A DNA stretch of 64,000 nt from Lachnoanaerobaculum saburreum DSM 3986 (GCF_000185385.1 NZ_GL622296.1:2382660-2446659), one strand, 5' to 3'. Shown: positions 36,632 to 45,935, numbered from the stretch's first letter. A program made the numbers and translations. Notes: generated by a model from the sequence alone, not told the origin.

Positions 36632-38080
36632 TTAAAACCTGAAATCCCTTGCATTTGTAGTTTCAATTTTATTGATATATTCTGTAGCTCTCTCCTTTAC
36701 CACCGGATTGCTTATCTTATCAAGCTCAGACTTTATCATCCTCATTCCGTCATCCTTAGTCCCTTTAGATGCATAATCGGTCATATACTCACTTAATGTC
36801 ATCAGTGCATTCGGATGACAACAGTTGATAATCTGTCCGCTCTTACATAGACTCATAAAACGGTCCCCTGTCCTGCCCTCTCTGTAGCAGGCGGTACAAA
36901 ATGAGGGAATATGTCCCATATGCATCAGCCAATCTACCACCTCATCCAAAGTTCTTTGATCTGATACATCAAACTGCTCTGAATCAGTAGGTCTGATTTC
37001 TTCCGTATATCCGCCTACTGAAGTTCTTGAAGCACCGCTTATCTGTGAAATACCCACCCTTAATGCACGCTCTCTTACTTTTTGGCTCTCTCTGGTGGAG
37101 ATAATCATACCTGTATAAGGAACTGATATTCTGATACAGGCAATTATCTTTTCAAAGGTATCGTCATCAAGACCGTTGTCAAAGGTTTCAGGGTCAATAT
37201 CATCCGCCTTTTTGATTCTTGGCACACTTATAGTATGAGGTCCTACACCGAAAGTCGCTTCAAGATGCTCGGCATGCATCAAAAGCCCTGCAAACTCATA
37301 TCTGTATGACTCAAGTCCGAAGAGTACACCAAGTCCTACATCATCAATACCTCCCTCCATAGCTCTGTCCATTGCCTCTGTATGATATATATAGTCATGC
37401 TTTGGACCTGTAGGATGCAGGCTCTCATATGACTCCTTATTATAAGTCTCCTGAAAAAGTATATATGTACCTATGCCGGCTTCATGAAGTTTTCTGTAAT
37501 TTTCCACTGTGGTTGCCGCTATATTTACATTTGCTCTTCTTATAGCACCGTTTTTATGCTTGATGCTGTAGATAGTCTTAAGTGACTCCAGTATATACTC
37601 TATAGGACTGTTTATCGGGTCTTCACCTGACTCTATAGCAAGTCTTTTATGTCCCATATCCTGAAGTGCAATTACCTCATTTTTTATCTCTTCCTGTGTC
37701 AGTTTTTTTCTGGCAATATGCTTATTCTTAGCATGATATGGACAGTATACACATCCGTTTACACAATAATTTGACAGATACAGCGGGGCAAACATTACTA
37801 TTCTGTTGCCGTAGAAAGTCTGCTTTATCTCACCTGCAAGCGCATAAATTTTCTCTATAATTGACTTGTCCTCACAGGCAAGAAGTACAGATGCCTCTCT
37901 GTGAGTCAGCCCTTTTGCTATAATACCTTTTTCAGTTCTTTTCGGTCTTGCCTTCTCAAGATACTCTTCTATCAAAGCGATATTATTTTTATTTTCTTTT
38001 GCGAACTTAAGTGTATTTAATATCTCTTCATGATTTATAAACTCTTCGGCTTTTTTTGATTTTACATCATACTTAAACAT
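36632..38080 (-). CDS. hydG: [FeFe]-hydrogenase maturase, radical SAM tyrosine lyase HydG
   Basis: HydG splits tyrosine to make the CO and cyanide ligands of the H-cluster. The 482-residue protein has the radical-SAM triad CVNGCVYC (Cys106, Cys110, Cys113) and the C-terminal auxiliary-cluster motif with CTACYREG and NCCHPNALMTL (about residues 410-445). LFQETYN and SVGGYTE are typical barrel segments. It overlaps hydE by 19 bases and is followed at once by hydF. The length is normal. Confidence 0.96.
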   Translation of the reverse strand: MFKYDVKSKKAEEFINHEEILNTLKFAKENKNNIALIEEYLEKARPKRTEKGIIAKGLTHREASVLLACEDKSIIEKIYALAGEIKQTFYGNRIVMFAPLYLSNYCVNGCVYCPYHAKNKHIARKKLTQEEIKNEVIALQDMGHKRLAIESGEDPINSPIEYILESLKTIYSIKHKNGAIRRANVNIAATTVENYRKLHEAGIGTYILFQETYNKESYESLHPTGPKHDYIYHTEAMDRAMEGGIDDVGLGVLFGLESYRYEFAGLLMHAEHLEATFGVGPHTISVPRIKKADDIDPETFDNGLDDDTFEKIIACIRISVPYTGMIISTRESQKVRERALRVGISQISGASRTSVGGYTEEIRPTDSEQFDVSDQRTLDEVVDWLMHMGHIPSFCTACYREGRTGDRFMSLCKSGQIINCCHPNALMTLSEYMTDYASKGTKDDGMRMIKSELDKISNPVVKERATEYINKIETTNARDFRF

Positions 38081-39179
38081 TTACTGTCTCCTCTTACTTT
38101 TGCAACTTTATAACCTATATTATTGATTCTCTTAGTAATACAACCGATGCAATGAGCAGCTTCATCTCCTGTACATACTTTTCCGTCATATAGTTCGTAT
38201 TTTTTTCTTGTCTTTAACGGTGAAAGATTGGGCATCACCACATTTGCACCTGCAAGTATTCCTTTTTCTCTGCCAAGATTGTCCAGTGTACTCAATGAGG
38301 TTGTGGCAGGTATCAGCATATCCGGTCTCATTATTCTAAGTATTGCTATAAGAAAAAGTGTCATCTGTATACTTCCACTTTTCTCATCCCTAAATGCGGT
38401 GTCATGATGTGGGATAAAAGGTCCTATTCCACACATATGCGGTCCGAACTCTTCTATAAACTTTAAATCCTTAGCCAATGTGGCAGAGCTTTGATATGGT
38501 GAACCCACCATAAATCCACAACCTACCTGAAATCCTATTTCCTTAAGATCCTGTAGGCATTTCATTCTGTGGTCAAATGACATCTGCTTCGGATGAAGTT
38601 TTTCATAGTGAGCCTTATCCGCAGTCTCATGCCTTAGAAGGTATCTGTCCGCACCTGCATCAAACATCTTTTGATATTCATCTCTTTCATACTCACCAAG
38701 TGAGAGAGTTACTGCAACATCCTTATACTTATTCTTTATCTTTCTTACAATATCACATATATATTCCGGTTCAAACTTTCCGTCTTCACCCCCCTGCATA
38801 ACAAATGTTCTATATCCAAGTCTATAGCCTTCATCTGCACATTCCAAGATTTCATCCTCTGAAAGCCTGTATCTGTCACAGTTGCTGTTTGAATGTCTGA
38901 TACCGCAGTAATAACAGTCATTCTTACAAATATTGCTGATTTCAATAAGACCACGAAGGTAGATATCCTTTCCGTAGTTTTCATCACCAAGTATTCTTGC
39001 CTTTTTACTGATATAGTCAAATACTTCTTCATTCAGATTTTCCAATAAATATCTGTATTCTTCTAAGCTAAGACTTCTTTTTTTTCTAATTTATCTATCA
39101 GTTCTATACTCTTATTAAGCTCAACATCTTTGTCATATTCGGTATCCTTAAAGTTTGTCTTATATATGTCTTTAACCAT
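38062..39179 (-). CDS. hydE: [FeFe]-hydrogenase maturase, radical SAM HydE, split by a frameshift
   Basis: HydE is a radical-SAM enzyme that acts on the synthon used to build the bridging dithiomethylamine. The main frame (from about 39045) shows CKNDCYYCGIRHSN, LSLGEYERDEY, RHETADKAHYEKLHP and GIGPFIPHHDT, all HydE hallmarks. The natural start is the ATG at 39179, which overlaps the regulator gene and has TAGGT upstream; it reads MVKDIYKTNFKDTEYDK... to LIDKLEKK. At an A8 run (T8 on the plus strand, 39078-39085) the frame is lost and ends in TAG at 39063. A -1 shift there restores SLSLEEYRYLLENLNEE and the normal N-terminus. A TTG at 39045 is the only late start. Confidence 0.85.
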
Positions 39180-39432
39180 TGGCATTACCTACATTGGAAT
39201 AAGCCGTCTTTATGCTCACTCCTTTTAATTTCCCTATTTTCCCTGAAAGACTTGAAATTATATCATTCGGCGCATCCACTGCTACCGAGAGAATACTTAT
39301 ATTTCTTTTATGATATGGTATTCCCATTCTGCCAACTATATATTCACCATATTCATGTAACAATTCGTTGAGTTCCTTTACCGAATCCTTATCCTCTACT
39401 ATAATCGCCATCAGAGCAACTCTGTTATCCAT
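39172..39432 (-). CDS. TM1266-type iron-only hydrogenase system regulator
   Basis: This 86-residue protein matches the small ferredoxin-like-fold family linked to hyd maturation genes: NRVALMAIIVEDKDSVKELN, IVGRMGIPYHKRNISILSVAVDAP, and LSGKIGKLKGVSIKTAYS. It is often described as a regulator related to the NikR ligand-binding fold. It is the first gene of the hyd operon and overlaps the hydE start by eight bases. It starts after AAGGGGA. Confidence 0.85.
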   Translation of the reverse strand: MDNRVALMAIIVEDKDSVKELNELLHEYGEYIVGRMGIPYHKRNISILSVAVDAPNDIISSLSGKIGKLKGVSIKTAYSNVGNANG

Positions 39433-39454
39433 ATTTTCCCCTTAAATTTTATAA

Positions 39455-39486
39455 TAAAAAAACCCAAAGCCGCGGTGGCTTCGGGT
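39455..39486 (-). terminator. Attenuator-like terminator before the hyd operon
   Basis: A 10-bp stem, ACCCAAAGCC (39462-39471) with GGCTTCGGGT (39477-39486) and a five-base loop, is followed leftwards by a T-run and lies only 22 bases before the first gene of the operon. A terminator ahead of a coding region is the hallmark of attenuation. The 5' arm region can also pair with 39527-39534. Confidence 0.8.
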
Positions 39487-39581
39487 ACTCAAATAAATGT
39501 GCAAAAACACATATCTATCCGTTCACAAACCACCTTTCAAGTCAGACTGAGCATATATTGTCTTCCCTGTTAGGAGCATCT
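39487..39581 (-). ncRNA. Structured leader of the hyd operon, possible riboswitch
   Basis: Between the promoter and the terminator lies a leader of about 95 bases. GGTGGTTT (plus strand 39527-39534 reads AAACCACC) can pair with AAGCCACC in the terminator arm over eight base pairs, including one G-U, so the two structures exclude each other. A second hairpin (GTGCAAAAACAC at 39500-39511) and a CAGA/TCTG closure lie upstream. It does not match T-box, S-box, cobalamin or other classes I know by eye. Confidence 0.5.
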
Positions 39582-39587
39582 GTATAC

Positions 39588-39616
39588 AGATTAAATCCTT
39601 TTTTGCTTTTTGTCAA
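39588..39616 (-). promoter_or_regulatory. Sigma-A promoter of the hyd operon
   Basis: On the minus strand TTGACA (39616-39611) and TAATCT (39593-39588) are separated by exactly 17 bases. Transcription would start near 39581 and run through the leader into the TM1266-type gene. Confidence 0.75.
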
Positions 39617-39690
39617 TATGTATAATCAGTAATTTCTATATATTTTTTCAATATTTTAAAATATTATATGTATTGTTAAACAATTATCTA

Positions 39691-41178
39691 TCAATCATCA
39701 ACCTCCGATTTGCTTGATATTATCTCACCGCTTATTGCATTAATATCATACTCATATTCTACATTTCCAACCTTAAACTCTATCTCATATACCTGTACTC
39801 CGTCATCCGTATCAAGTTCCGCCTTAATAAAGCTTGCTCCTCCAACTCCGGCATGTGAAAGTGCTATCTGCTTTGCCCTCTCTGCTGAAATAGTGGAAGG
39901 AGCGGCAGGCTGTGTCGGTGCTTCTATAGGTGCAGGCGTAGGAGCTACTGTTTGCGGCTGTGTAGGTGCAGGCGTTGGAGCTGCTGTTTGCGACTGTGTA
40001 GGTGCTGCTGTAGGGGCCGCTGTCTGCGACTGTATAGGTGCAGGTGCTGCCTCAGTTTGCCGGGGAGCGGCTGTGCTTTGTGCAGGTATACTGTAGTCTT
40101 CAATATCAAAGTCATTTGATATTATTTCTCCGCTTAGTGCATCTATATCATAGTCATACTCGACATTGCCGCTGTAAAATTCTATCTCATAAACGGCTCT
40201 GCCGTCCTCATTATCAAGTTCTGCCTTGATAAAGGTAACATCCTTTAAAGCCACCTTGGCATCTGCAAGTGCAATTTGTTTTGCAGCCTCAATACCTATC
40301 TGTTTATTGCCTGCATCAGCAGTATCTTTCATGGAGATTCCGGCATCTTCATCTATATCTTCTATAGCATCTGCAATATTCTCCCAGATACTGTCATCAT
40401 CATCATAATCAACTATATCTCTTATATCTATACCTTTTTTTGCAACCAGATTTGCAATATCCGTAACCTTCATTTTAGCCAGTTCTTTTGCATCCAAAGA
40501 ACTGTCCTTTGCTGCAAGATTAAGTACAAATACAGCCTTTCCTATAGAGATATTGTTTTCTCTTGCAAACTTATTGGCATCAGCAGTATTTTTAAAGGTC
40601 TGATTCATAACATTTGCCTGTACATCATTTGTATATAGTGCAAAGTTTATATCATAAAGAATCTCTTCCTTAACTTTATTTGCTTTCTCAGGATTGTCAT
40701 TTCTTACAGTAACCAATATACCTGTATTATTATTTACAATATATCCTTTTTGAACCATTGAACCTATCAGTGCATTTACTGCAACCTTAAGCTCCGTATT
40801 TTTCAGATCCATATTGTCAATAACATCAGCTCCGTCCTTATTTGTAGATTGTACATTCAAAACCTTATTCTTTTTATTTGTTACAATTTCGACACCCGGA
40901 TTTACATCTATATCCACATGTGAGTCGGGAACAAAATTATTGCCGTAATACGGAACTCCTATAATTCCTGATACAAGCAATATACAAGCAGCTGCCGCCA
41001 CTCCCATAAAGCTTCTGCTAAAAATATTAAAGTTCTTTTTCTTTTCCTTTTTTACCACTCTTTCTATACTTTCCGGATTGGCGGAAACAATATTTTCAGA
41101 GATTCTGTCAAACATATCTTTTGGAATCATTCCGGATACAGCAGCGTCGAGCTTCCTTTCAATATCTTCCCTTTTCAT
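39691..41178 (-). CDS. RsgI-like anti-sigma factor with two PepSY domains
   Basis: A 495-residue membrane protein whose start overlaps the sigma factor gene (ATGA). Residues 1-50 are cytoplasmic and should bind sigma. Residues 52-72 form one membrane helix (FMGVAAAACILLVSGIIGV). After it comes the RsgI-type module (SHVDIDVNPGVEIVTNKKNKV, about 85-250). Then two PepSY domains follow (about 300-365 and 435-495; each has AKQIALADA/ALSHAG, KAELDxxDGxxVYEIEF and YDINAISGEIIS), separated by a Pro/Thr/Gln/Ala-rich repeat linker of about 65 residues. RsgI proteins sense extracellular polysaccharide or wall signals; PepSY may sense or restrain proteolysis. The ligand is unknown. Confidence 0.8.
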   Translation of the reverse strand: MKREDIERKLDAAVSGMIPKDMFDRISENIVSANPESIERVVKKEKKKNFNIFSRSFMGVAAAACILLVSGIIGVPYYGNNFVPDSHVDIDVNPGVEIVTNKKNKVLNVQSTNKDGADVIDNMDLKNTELKVAVNALIGSMVQKGYIVNNNTGILVTVRNDNPEKANKVKEEILYDINFALYTNDVQANVMNQTFKNTADANKFARENNISIGKAVFVLNLAAKDSSLDAKELAKMKVTDIANLVAKKGIDIRDIVDYDDDDSIWENIADAIEDIDEDAGISMKDTADAGNKQIGIEAAKQIALADAKVALKDVTFIKAELDNEDGRAVYEIEFYSGNVEYDYDIDALSGEIISNDFDIEDYSIPAQSTAAPRQTEAAPAPIQSQTAAPTAAPTQSQTAAPTPAPTQPQTVAPTPAPIEAPTQPAAPSTISAERAKQIALSHAGVGGASFIKAELDTDDGVQVYEIEFKVGNVEYEYDINAISGEIISSKSEVDD

Positions 41179-41750
41179 TAAAAGCCCTCCTCTTCCAAAT
41201 ATTTTTGCATCTTCTTTATAGTCCTGTTGTACTTTGAAAGTACCGTATTTATAGGCATATCAAGAAGTTCCGCTATTTCTCGATTTTTAAGACCTGATAC
41301 GGCGTGGAGCAAAAGTATTGTTCTTTCATTTTCATCAAGCTTATTTACAGCGGTTTCAAGAACAATGCGCTCGCTAACATCTTCCACAAAAGAAAATATA
41401 GCCTCAGGCATATCACTTACCTCTTCCATACTGTCTTCTTTTTTTCTGTCACGGAATTTCATCAGTGCAAAATTTCTTGCTATTGTAAAAATCCAAGCCA
41501 TAGGCTTATCATATGAGGTGTAATCTGCCGCTTTTTGATAGATTTTCAAAAAAGTATCCTGCAAAATATCCTCTGCATCATGGGTGTTTTTTGTTATTGA
41601 AAGGGCAAAGGCATATACACTTTTATGAGTTTTTTCATATAAGGTATGTAAAGCCTCCATACTTCCCTTTGCGATATCTTTTATAAGTTTGTCATCCACT
41701 GTCGATGAAGTTTTTGAACCCTCCTCTAAGACCGCCACAAAATTAAGCAT
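41178..41750 (-). CDS. ECF-type RNA polymerase sigma factor
   Basis: A 190-residue sigma-70-family protein with region 2 (EALHTLYEKTHKSVYAFALS, then DAEDILQDTFLKIYQKA, about residues 33-75) and region 4 (LDENERTILLLHAVSGLKNREIAELLDMPINTVLSKYNRTIKKMQ, about residues 138-183). It is paired with the RsgI-like anti-sigma factor by a four-base overlap, so it should be held inactive at the membrane until the signal arrives. Confidence 0.93.
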   Translation of the reverse strand: MLNFVAVLEEGSKTSSTVDDKLIKDIAKGSMEALHTLYEKTHKSVYAFALSITKNTHDAEDILQDTFLKIYQKAADYTSYDKPMAWIFTIARNFALMKFRDRKKEDSMEEVSDMPEAIFSFVEDVSERIVLETAVNKLDENERTILLLHAVSGLKNREIAELLDMPINTVLSKYNRTIKKMQKYLEEEGF

Positions 41751-41825
41751 CTCAAAATTATCCTTTCACTATATTAATGCACGAGAATATTATTTTATTT
41801 CATGCTTTCTGTAATTTTTATTTTT

Positions 41826-43115
41826 TCAAAAAGTTTTTCTCATCAGTATTATACATAATATTGCAGTAAACATTTCCGCCGCAAAAAATGAACTCCATAC
41901 ACCCATTATTCCAAAAATTTTCGGTAAGATAAGTGCAAATACAATTATTGCCGCTATCCCTCTTGATATTGCTATAAGCGAGGACTCCCTACCTCTACCC
42001 GTAGCAGAATAAAATCCTGCCATAATAATATTGAATGCGGCAGGTATAAATCCTATAAAATAAACTCTGATTCCTGTGACGGCATAATCAGCCAATATAT
42101 CGGAATTTTCATTATTGAATGCTGTTATGATATTCGGAGCAAATGCCGTTACTAAAGCCACTAAAATTCCTGCTATAATCATGCTTACAGAAAGTGAATA
42201 AAGGTAAATTTTCTTTAAATCTTTTTTATTACCCTTACCGTAAGTTTCGCTTGCCACAGGTTGTAGCCCTTGTGAAACACCGTTTAACATTGCCACTCCG
42301 ACCAAGGCTGAATTTGCTATAACTCCGTATGCGGCAACCGCTATATTTCCTACAAGTGAGAGCAGAATAAAATTAAATACTATAGTTATTATTCCGTTTG
42401 ATATTTCACCTACAAAAGCCACCAAACCTAAGCTGAATGATAAAAGCAATCTCTTAAAAGAAGGCGGTGTTAAACAGAAGCGTATATTATTCTTTTTTGA
42501 CAAATAATGTACCATACAGATACATATACTTACAACCGGTGAAATACCTGTTGCAAGTGCGGCACCTGCCATACCCATTCCCAGTGGAAACATAAGTACA
42601 TAGTCAAATATTATATTAAAAATACCGCTGATAAGTGTTGCCGCCATAGCAATCCTTGGTGAATTGTCATTTCTTACAAAAGCGGTGAATGTGAAATTAA
42701 GCATAAAGAAAGGTGAAAAACAAAGAATAATACGTGTATATGTATGTGTGACCGCCTCTATAACCTCATCGGCACCCAAAATTCTAAGAACCGCATCCGG
42801 TGCAAATATCCCAAGAATTAAAAAAGGTAAGCCAAACAACAGACTCCAGATAAATGAATTTGAAAAATATTTATCTGACGTTTTTTTGTCCCCCAGTGAC
42901 TTAAGCAATGTATATTTTGTTGCGGAGCCTATACCGATCATAGCTCCTATAGCATAGGTTATTGCAAATACAGGTAAAACCAGATTTAATCCGGTTATAC
43001 CGTTTGCACCTTCCGCCATTGATATAAAAACGGTATCCGCCAATACATAGCAAGATGTACCTGTAGTTGCCAGGATATTAGGCAGAATATATCCTCTAAG
43101 TTTTTTTTCAATCAT
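41826..43115 (-). CDS. MATE-family multidrug efflux transporter
   Basis: The ATG at 43115 (MIEKKLRGYILP) follows AGGAGA by seven bases and gives 429 residues. About twelve membrane segments are visible in two similar halves, with the family signature IGIGSATKYTLLKSLGDKK and PLGMGMAGAALATGISP near residue 180. MATE proteins export cationic drugs or dyes using a Na+ or H+ gradient. The gene stands alone between the sigma factor and the ribosomal operon. Confidence 0.9.
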   Translation of the reverse strand: MIEKKLRGYILPNILATTGTSCYVLADTVFISMAEGANGITGLNLVLPVFAITYAIGAMIGIGSATKYTLLKSLGDKKTSDKYFSNSFIWSLLFGLPFLILGIFAPDAVLRILGADEVIEAVTHTYTRIILCFSPFFMLNFTFTAFVRNDNSPRIAMAATLISGIFNIIFDYVLMFPLGMGMAGAALATGISPVVSICICMVHYLSKKNNIRFCLTPPSFKRLLLSFSLGLVAFVGEISNGIITIVFNFILLSLVGNIAVAAYGVIANSALVGVAMLNGVSQGLQPVASETYGKGNKKDLKKIYLYSLSVSMIIAGILVALVTAFAPNIITAFNNENSDILADYAVTGIRVYFIGFIPAAFNIIMAGFYSATGRGRESSLIAISRGIAAIIVFALILPKIFGIMGVWSSFFAAEMFTAILCIILMRKTF

Positions 43116-43195
43116 AAAAGATTCTCCTGTCATAGTTATCGAATTATATCATAAATATTCTATAAGCTCAATCAAAGCCAAACTTATTTTTACAC

Positions 43196-43220
43196 AAAAA
43201 TAGCAGTCATAGACTGCTAT
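43196..43220 (-). terminator. Terminator of the ribosomal protein operon
   Basis: The stem ATAGCAGTC / GACTGCTAT (43200-43208 and 43212-43220), followed leftwards by T5, lies 18 bases after rplQ and ends the long operon. Confidence 0.85.
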
Positions 43221-43237
43221 CTTAATATCAATGTTTT

Positions 43238-43774
43238 TTATACCAACTCAAGTAAAACTTCCATAGCCGCATCTCCCTTACGAAGACCGATTTTAACTAT
43301 TCTTGTATATCCGCCCTTACGACCCTCGTACTTCGGACCGTACTCATCAAAAAGCTTCTTTGCAAGATCAAGTGACTTTGTATTCTTCTTCTTAGCAGCT
43401 CCCTTCGCCGGAACTTCTGTCGGAACATATACTACAGCATTGATTTTGCTTCTGGCATGAAGTCTTGAAGGTCTGTCCTTCTTGATTTCCTTCTCCACCT
43501 CATCATAAACAGTAACTTTCTTACCGTCTACAACCTCTTTTACTCTCTTTCCGTTAGCATCTTTTCTTGCAACCTTTGCATTTACTTTTACAAGGTCAAA
43601 ATTATCCTTCTCCTTAACAGCCAATGCTATAAGCGGCTCAACAATCTTTCTGATTTCTTTTGCTCTGGCCTCTGTTGTTACAATCTTTCCATGCTGTAAA
43701 AGTGCTGTAACCTGATTTCTTAACAGTGCTTTTCTCTGACTTGATGTCTTTGAAAGTTTTCTATACTTTGCCAT
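43238..43774 (-). CDS. rplQ: 50S ribosomal protein L17, enlarged
   Basis: The ATG at 43774 (MAKYRKLSKTSSQRKALLRNQ) is chosen over the first in-frame ATG because the family begins here. The first 65 residues and the end (GYTRIVKIGLRKGDAAMEVLLELV) match L17. Between them lies an insertion of about 60 residues (VNAKVARKDANGKRVKEVVD, then KDRPSRLHARSKINAVVYV), making 178 residues against 115-130 in most bacteria. Such enlarged L17 is familiar in Lachnospiraceae. It is the last gene of the operon. Confidence 0.95.
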   Translation of the reverse strand: MAKYRKLSKTSSQRKALLRNQVTALLQHGKIVTTEARAKEIRKIVEPLIALAVKEKDNFDLVKVNAKVARKDANGKRVKEVVDGKKVTVYDEVEKEIKKDRPSRLHARSKINAVVYVPTEVPAKGAAKKKNTKSLDLAKKLFDEYGPKYEGRKGGYTRIVKIGLRKGDAAMEVLLELV

Positions 43775-43842
43775 TTTTACTCCTCCATTGGGAACATATA
43801 TATGCAAACATTGGACTTACTATATATGTCTGTTATTCTTTT

Positions 43843-44796
43843 TTATGATTCTTCGCTTTCACGAAGGTGAAGTCCAAGCTCTTCAAGCTTTTGAAGAACT
43901 TCCTCCAATGATTTTCTACCCAGATTTCTGACTTTCATCATATCATCTGAAGTGCGTGAACACAATTCTTCAACTGTATTGATTCCTGCTCTCTTTAGGC
44001 AGTTATAAGACCTGACTGACAGCTCAAGTTCGTCTATATTCATCTCCAGAACTTTTTCCTTGTCATCCTCTTCTTTTTCCACCATTACATCAATAGTTTT
44101 GGCATTATCTGACAAATCTATAAACAGATTAAGGTGTTCACTCAAAACTTTGGCAGCCAAACTTACCGCCTCGTCCGGTTCTAATGTACCGTTTGTAGTG
44201 ACATCAAGTGTCAGCTTATCAAAATCCGTCACCTGACCCACACGTGTATTTTCAACACGAAGATTTACTCTTTCTACAGGGGTATAGATAGAATCTATTG
44301 CTATCACACCTATCGGAGTGTCCTCTCCTTTGTTTTTATCTGAACTTACATAACCTCTACCGTTTGTTATTGTCAGCTCCATATAAAACTTGCCTTCTGA
44401 AACTGTTGCAATAACCTGGTCTTTGTTAATTATTTCTATACATGGATCACATTGAATATCTTCGGCAGTGATAACTCCCTCACCGTCAAAATCTATATAA
44501 GCAATCTTCGGCTCATTATCTTCAGCTGAATTCTTGATTGCCAGGCTCTTTACATTCATTATGATCTCTGTTACATCTTCCTTTACTCCCGGTATAGAAG
44601 AAAATTCATGCAACACACCGTCAATCTTAACCTGACTGACAGCTGAGCCTGGGAGGGATGAGAGCATTATTCTCCTTAGGGAATTACCTAAAGTTGTTCC
44701 ATAACCTCTCTCCAGTGGTTCACATATGAATCTGCCGAACTTCTTATCCTCGGAAATCTCTGCAATCTCAATATTGGGTTTCTCAAAATCGAACAC
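43843..44796 (-). CDS. rpoA: DNA-directed RNA polymerase subunit alpha
   Basis: The GTG at 44796 ([11 protein letters not shown]) has GGAGGG six bases upstream; the longer frame from 44838 includes non-family sequence. The 317-residue protein has the N-terminal dimerisation domain ([22 protein letters not shown]) and the C-terminal DNA- and activator-binding domain ([34 protein letters not shown]). It lies in the alpha-operon part, between rpsD and rplQ. Confidence 0.97.
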   Translation of the reverse strand: MFDFEKPNIEIAEISEDKKFGRFICEPLERGYGTTLGNSLRRIMLSSLPGSAVSQVKIDGVLHEFSSIPGVKEDVTEIIMNVKSLAIKNSAEDNEPKIAYIDFDGEGVITAEDIQCDPCIEIINKDQVIATVSEGKFYMELTITNGRGYVSSDKNKGEDTPIGVIAIDSIYTPVERVNLRVENTRVGQVTDFDKLTLDVTTNGTLEPDEAVSLAAKVLSEHLNLFIDLSDNAKTIDVMVEKEEDDKEKVLEMNIDELELSVRSYNCLKRAGINTVEELCSRTSDDMMKVRNLGRKSLEEVLQKLEELGLHLRESEES

Positions 44797-44888
44797 GAAT
44801 GTCCCTCCTTTTAGATAAACTGGACCTAAGCTCAACAAAATCAGGCTTTGGTCAATATTTCAGGCTATATTTCTACTGTTAGTAAATC

Positions 44889-44915
44889 AGCTGATACAAA
44901 ATTAAGTATCAGCTG
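44889..44915. repeat. Inverted repeat between rpsD and rpoA
   Basis: CAGCTGATAC (44889-44898) pairs with GTATCAGCTG (44906-44915) around a seven-base loop, without a T-run. It may stabilise or process the mRNA between the two genes. Confidence 0.5.
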
Positions 44916-44927
44916 TTAAGATTCCTA

Positions 44928-45521
44928 TTACTTAGAGTACAACTCAACGATAAGAAGTTCGTCTACAGGAACATCAATTTCTTCTCTTGTAGGAAGGCTC
45001 TTTACAGTACCTTTTAAATTTTCAAGATCTGCATCAATCCAAGCCGGTACAATTCTTCCGGCTGTTGACTCTACAACTTCCTTATATCTTGCAGAAGATT
45101 TTGCTTTCTCCTTGATCTCAATAACATCACCCGGTTTTACAAGATAAGACGGAATATTTACACACTTACCGTTTACCAAAACATGCTTGTGATCAACAAT
45201 CTGTCTTGTTTCCTTTCTGGTTCTTCCAAGTCCCATACGGAAAACAACATTGTCAAGTCTTCTCTCTAAGAGAATCATAAGGTTCTCACCAACCTGACCT
45301 TTCATTCTCTCAGCCTTAGCATAGTAGTTTCTGAACGGTTTCTCCAATACACCGTAAATAAACTTTGCTTTTTGCTTTTCTCTAAGCTGCATACCGTATT
45401 CACTTAACTTACGGTTTGCCCTTTTTGTATCTCTGTTAGACTTTTTATCTATTCCCAGAAAACCCGGCTCAAGGCCAAGTGATCTGCATCTTTTAAGAAC
45501 GGGAACTCTATTAATTGCCAC
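44928..45521 (-). CDS. rpsD: 30S ribosomal protein S4
   Basis: The 197-residue protein starts [20 protein letters not shown]. It carries the S4 RNA-binding domain ([31 protein letters not shown], residues 87-118), which nucleates assembly of the 16S 5' domain. It lacks the zinc cysteines of the C+ form. It follows rpsK by 15 bases. Confidence 0.97.
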   Translation of the reverse strand: MAINRVPVLKRCRSLGLEPGFLGIDKKSNRDTKRANRKLSEYGMQLREKQKAKFIYGVLEKPFRNYYAKAERMKGQVGENLMILLERRLDNVVFRMGLGRTRKETRQIVDHKHVLVNGKCVNIPSYLVKPGDVIEIKEKAKSSARYKEVVESTAGRIVPAWIDADLENLKGTVKSLPTREEIDVPVDELLIVELYSK

Positions 45522-45536
45522 TTTTAGTACCTCCTA

Positions 45537-45935
45537 TTAGACTCTTCTGCGTTTTGGTGGACGACATCCATTATGTGGTACCGGAGTCACATCCTTAATA
45601 CTTGTTACTTCTATTCCACATGCAGCCAACGCACGAATAGCTGCCTCTCTTCCTGAACCGGGTCCTTTTACCATAACATCTACATACTTAAGTCCATGTA
45701 CTAAAGCTGCCTTTGCAGCAGTTTCTGCAGCCATAGATGCTGCATATGGAGTAGATTTCTTTGAACCTCTAAATCCCAGACCGCCGGCACTTGCCCATGA
45801 TATTGCATTACCCTGGGTATCAGTTAATGTAACAATTGTATTGTTAAATGATGACTGAATATGTGCCTGTCCGCGTTCAACGTTTTTCTTTACGCGCTTT
45901 TTTGTCACCTTCTTGGTGGACGCATTCTTTGCCAT
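45537..45935 (-). CDS. rpsK: 30S ribosomal protein S11
   Basis: 132 residues, with [19 protein letters not shown] and the conserved end [18 protein letters not shown]. It binds 16S rRNA at the platform. Ordered as usual between rpsM and rpsD. Confidence 0.97.
   Translation of the reverse strand: MAKNASTKKVTKKRVKKNVERGQAHIQSSFNNTIVTLTDTQGNAISWASAGGLGFRGSKKSTPYAASMAAETAAKAALVHGLKYVDVMVKGPGSGREAAIRALAACGIEVTSIKDVTPVPHNGCRPPKRRRV

Noticed and set aside
39455..39486. A T-box leader before the hyd operon (CCACCGCGG in the terminator looks similar to the T-box sequence)
   Set aside because: The GGGTGGNACCGCG antiterminator consensus is absent, no specifier loop is evident, and the first gene is not linked to amino-acid supply.
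39916..40075. Tandem repeats of GCTGTTTGCGACTG type as a CRISPR or mobile element
   Set aside because: They are in frame and encode the Pro/Thr/Gln/Ala linker of the anti-sigma factor.
41304..41516. Plus-strand frames inside the sigma factor gene
   Set aside because: They are antisense to region 2-4 codons, carry no ribosome site and have no recognisable content.
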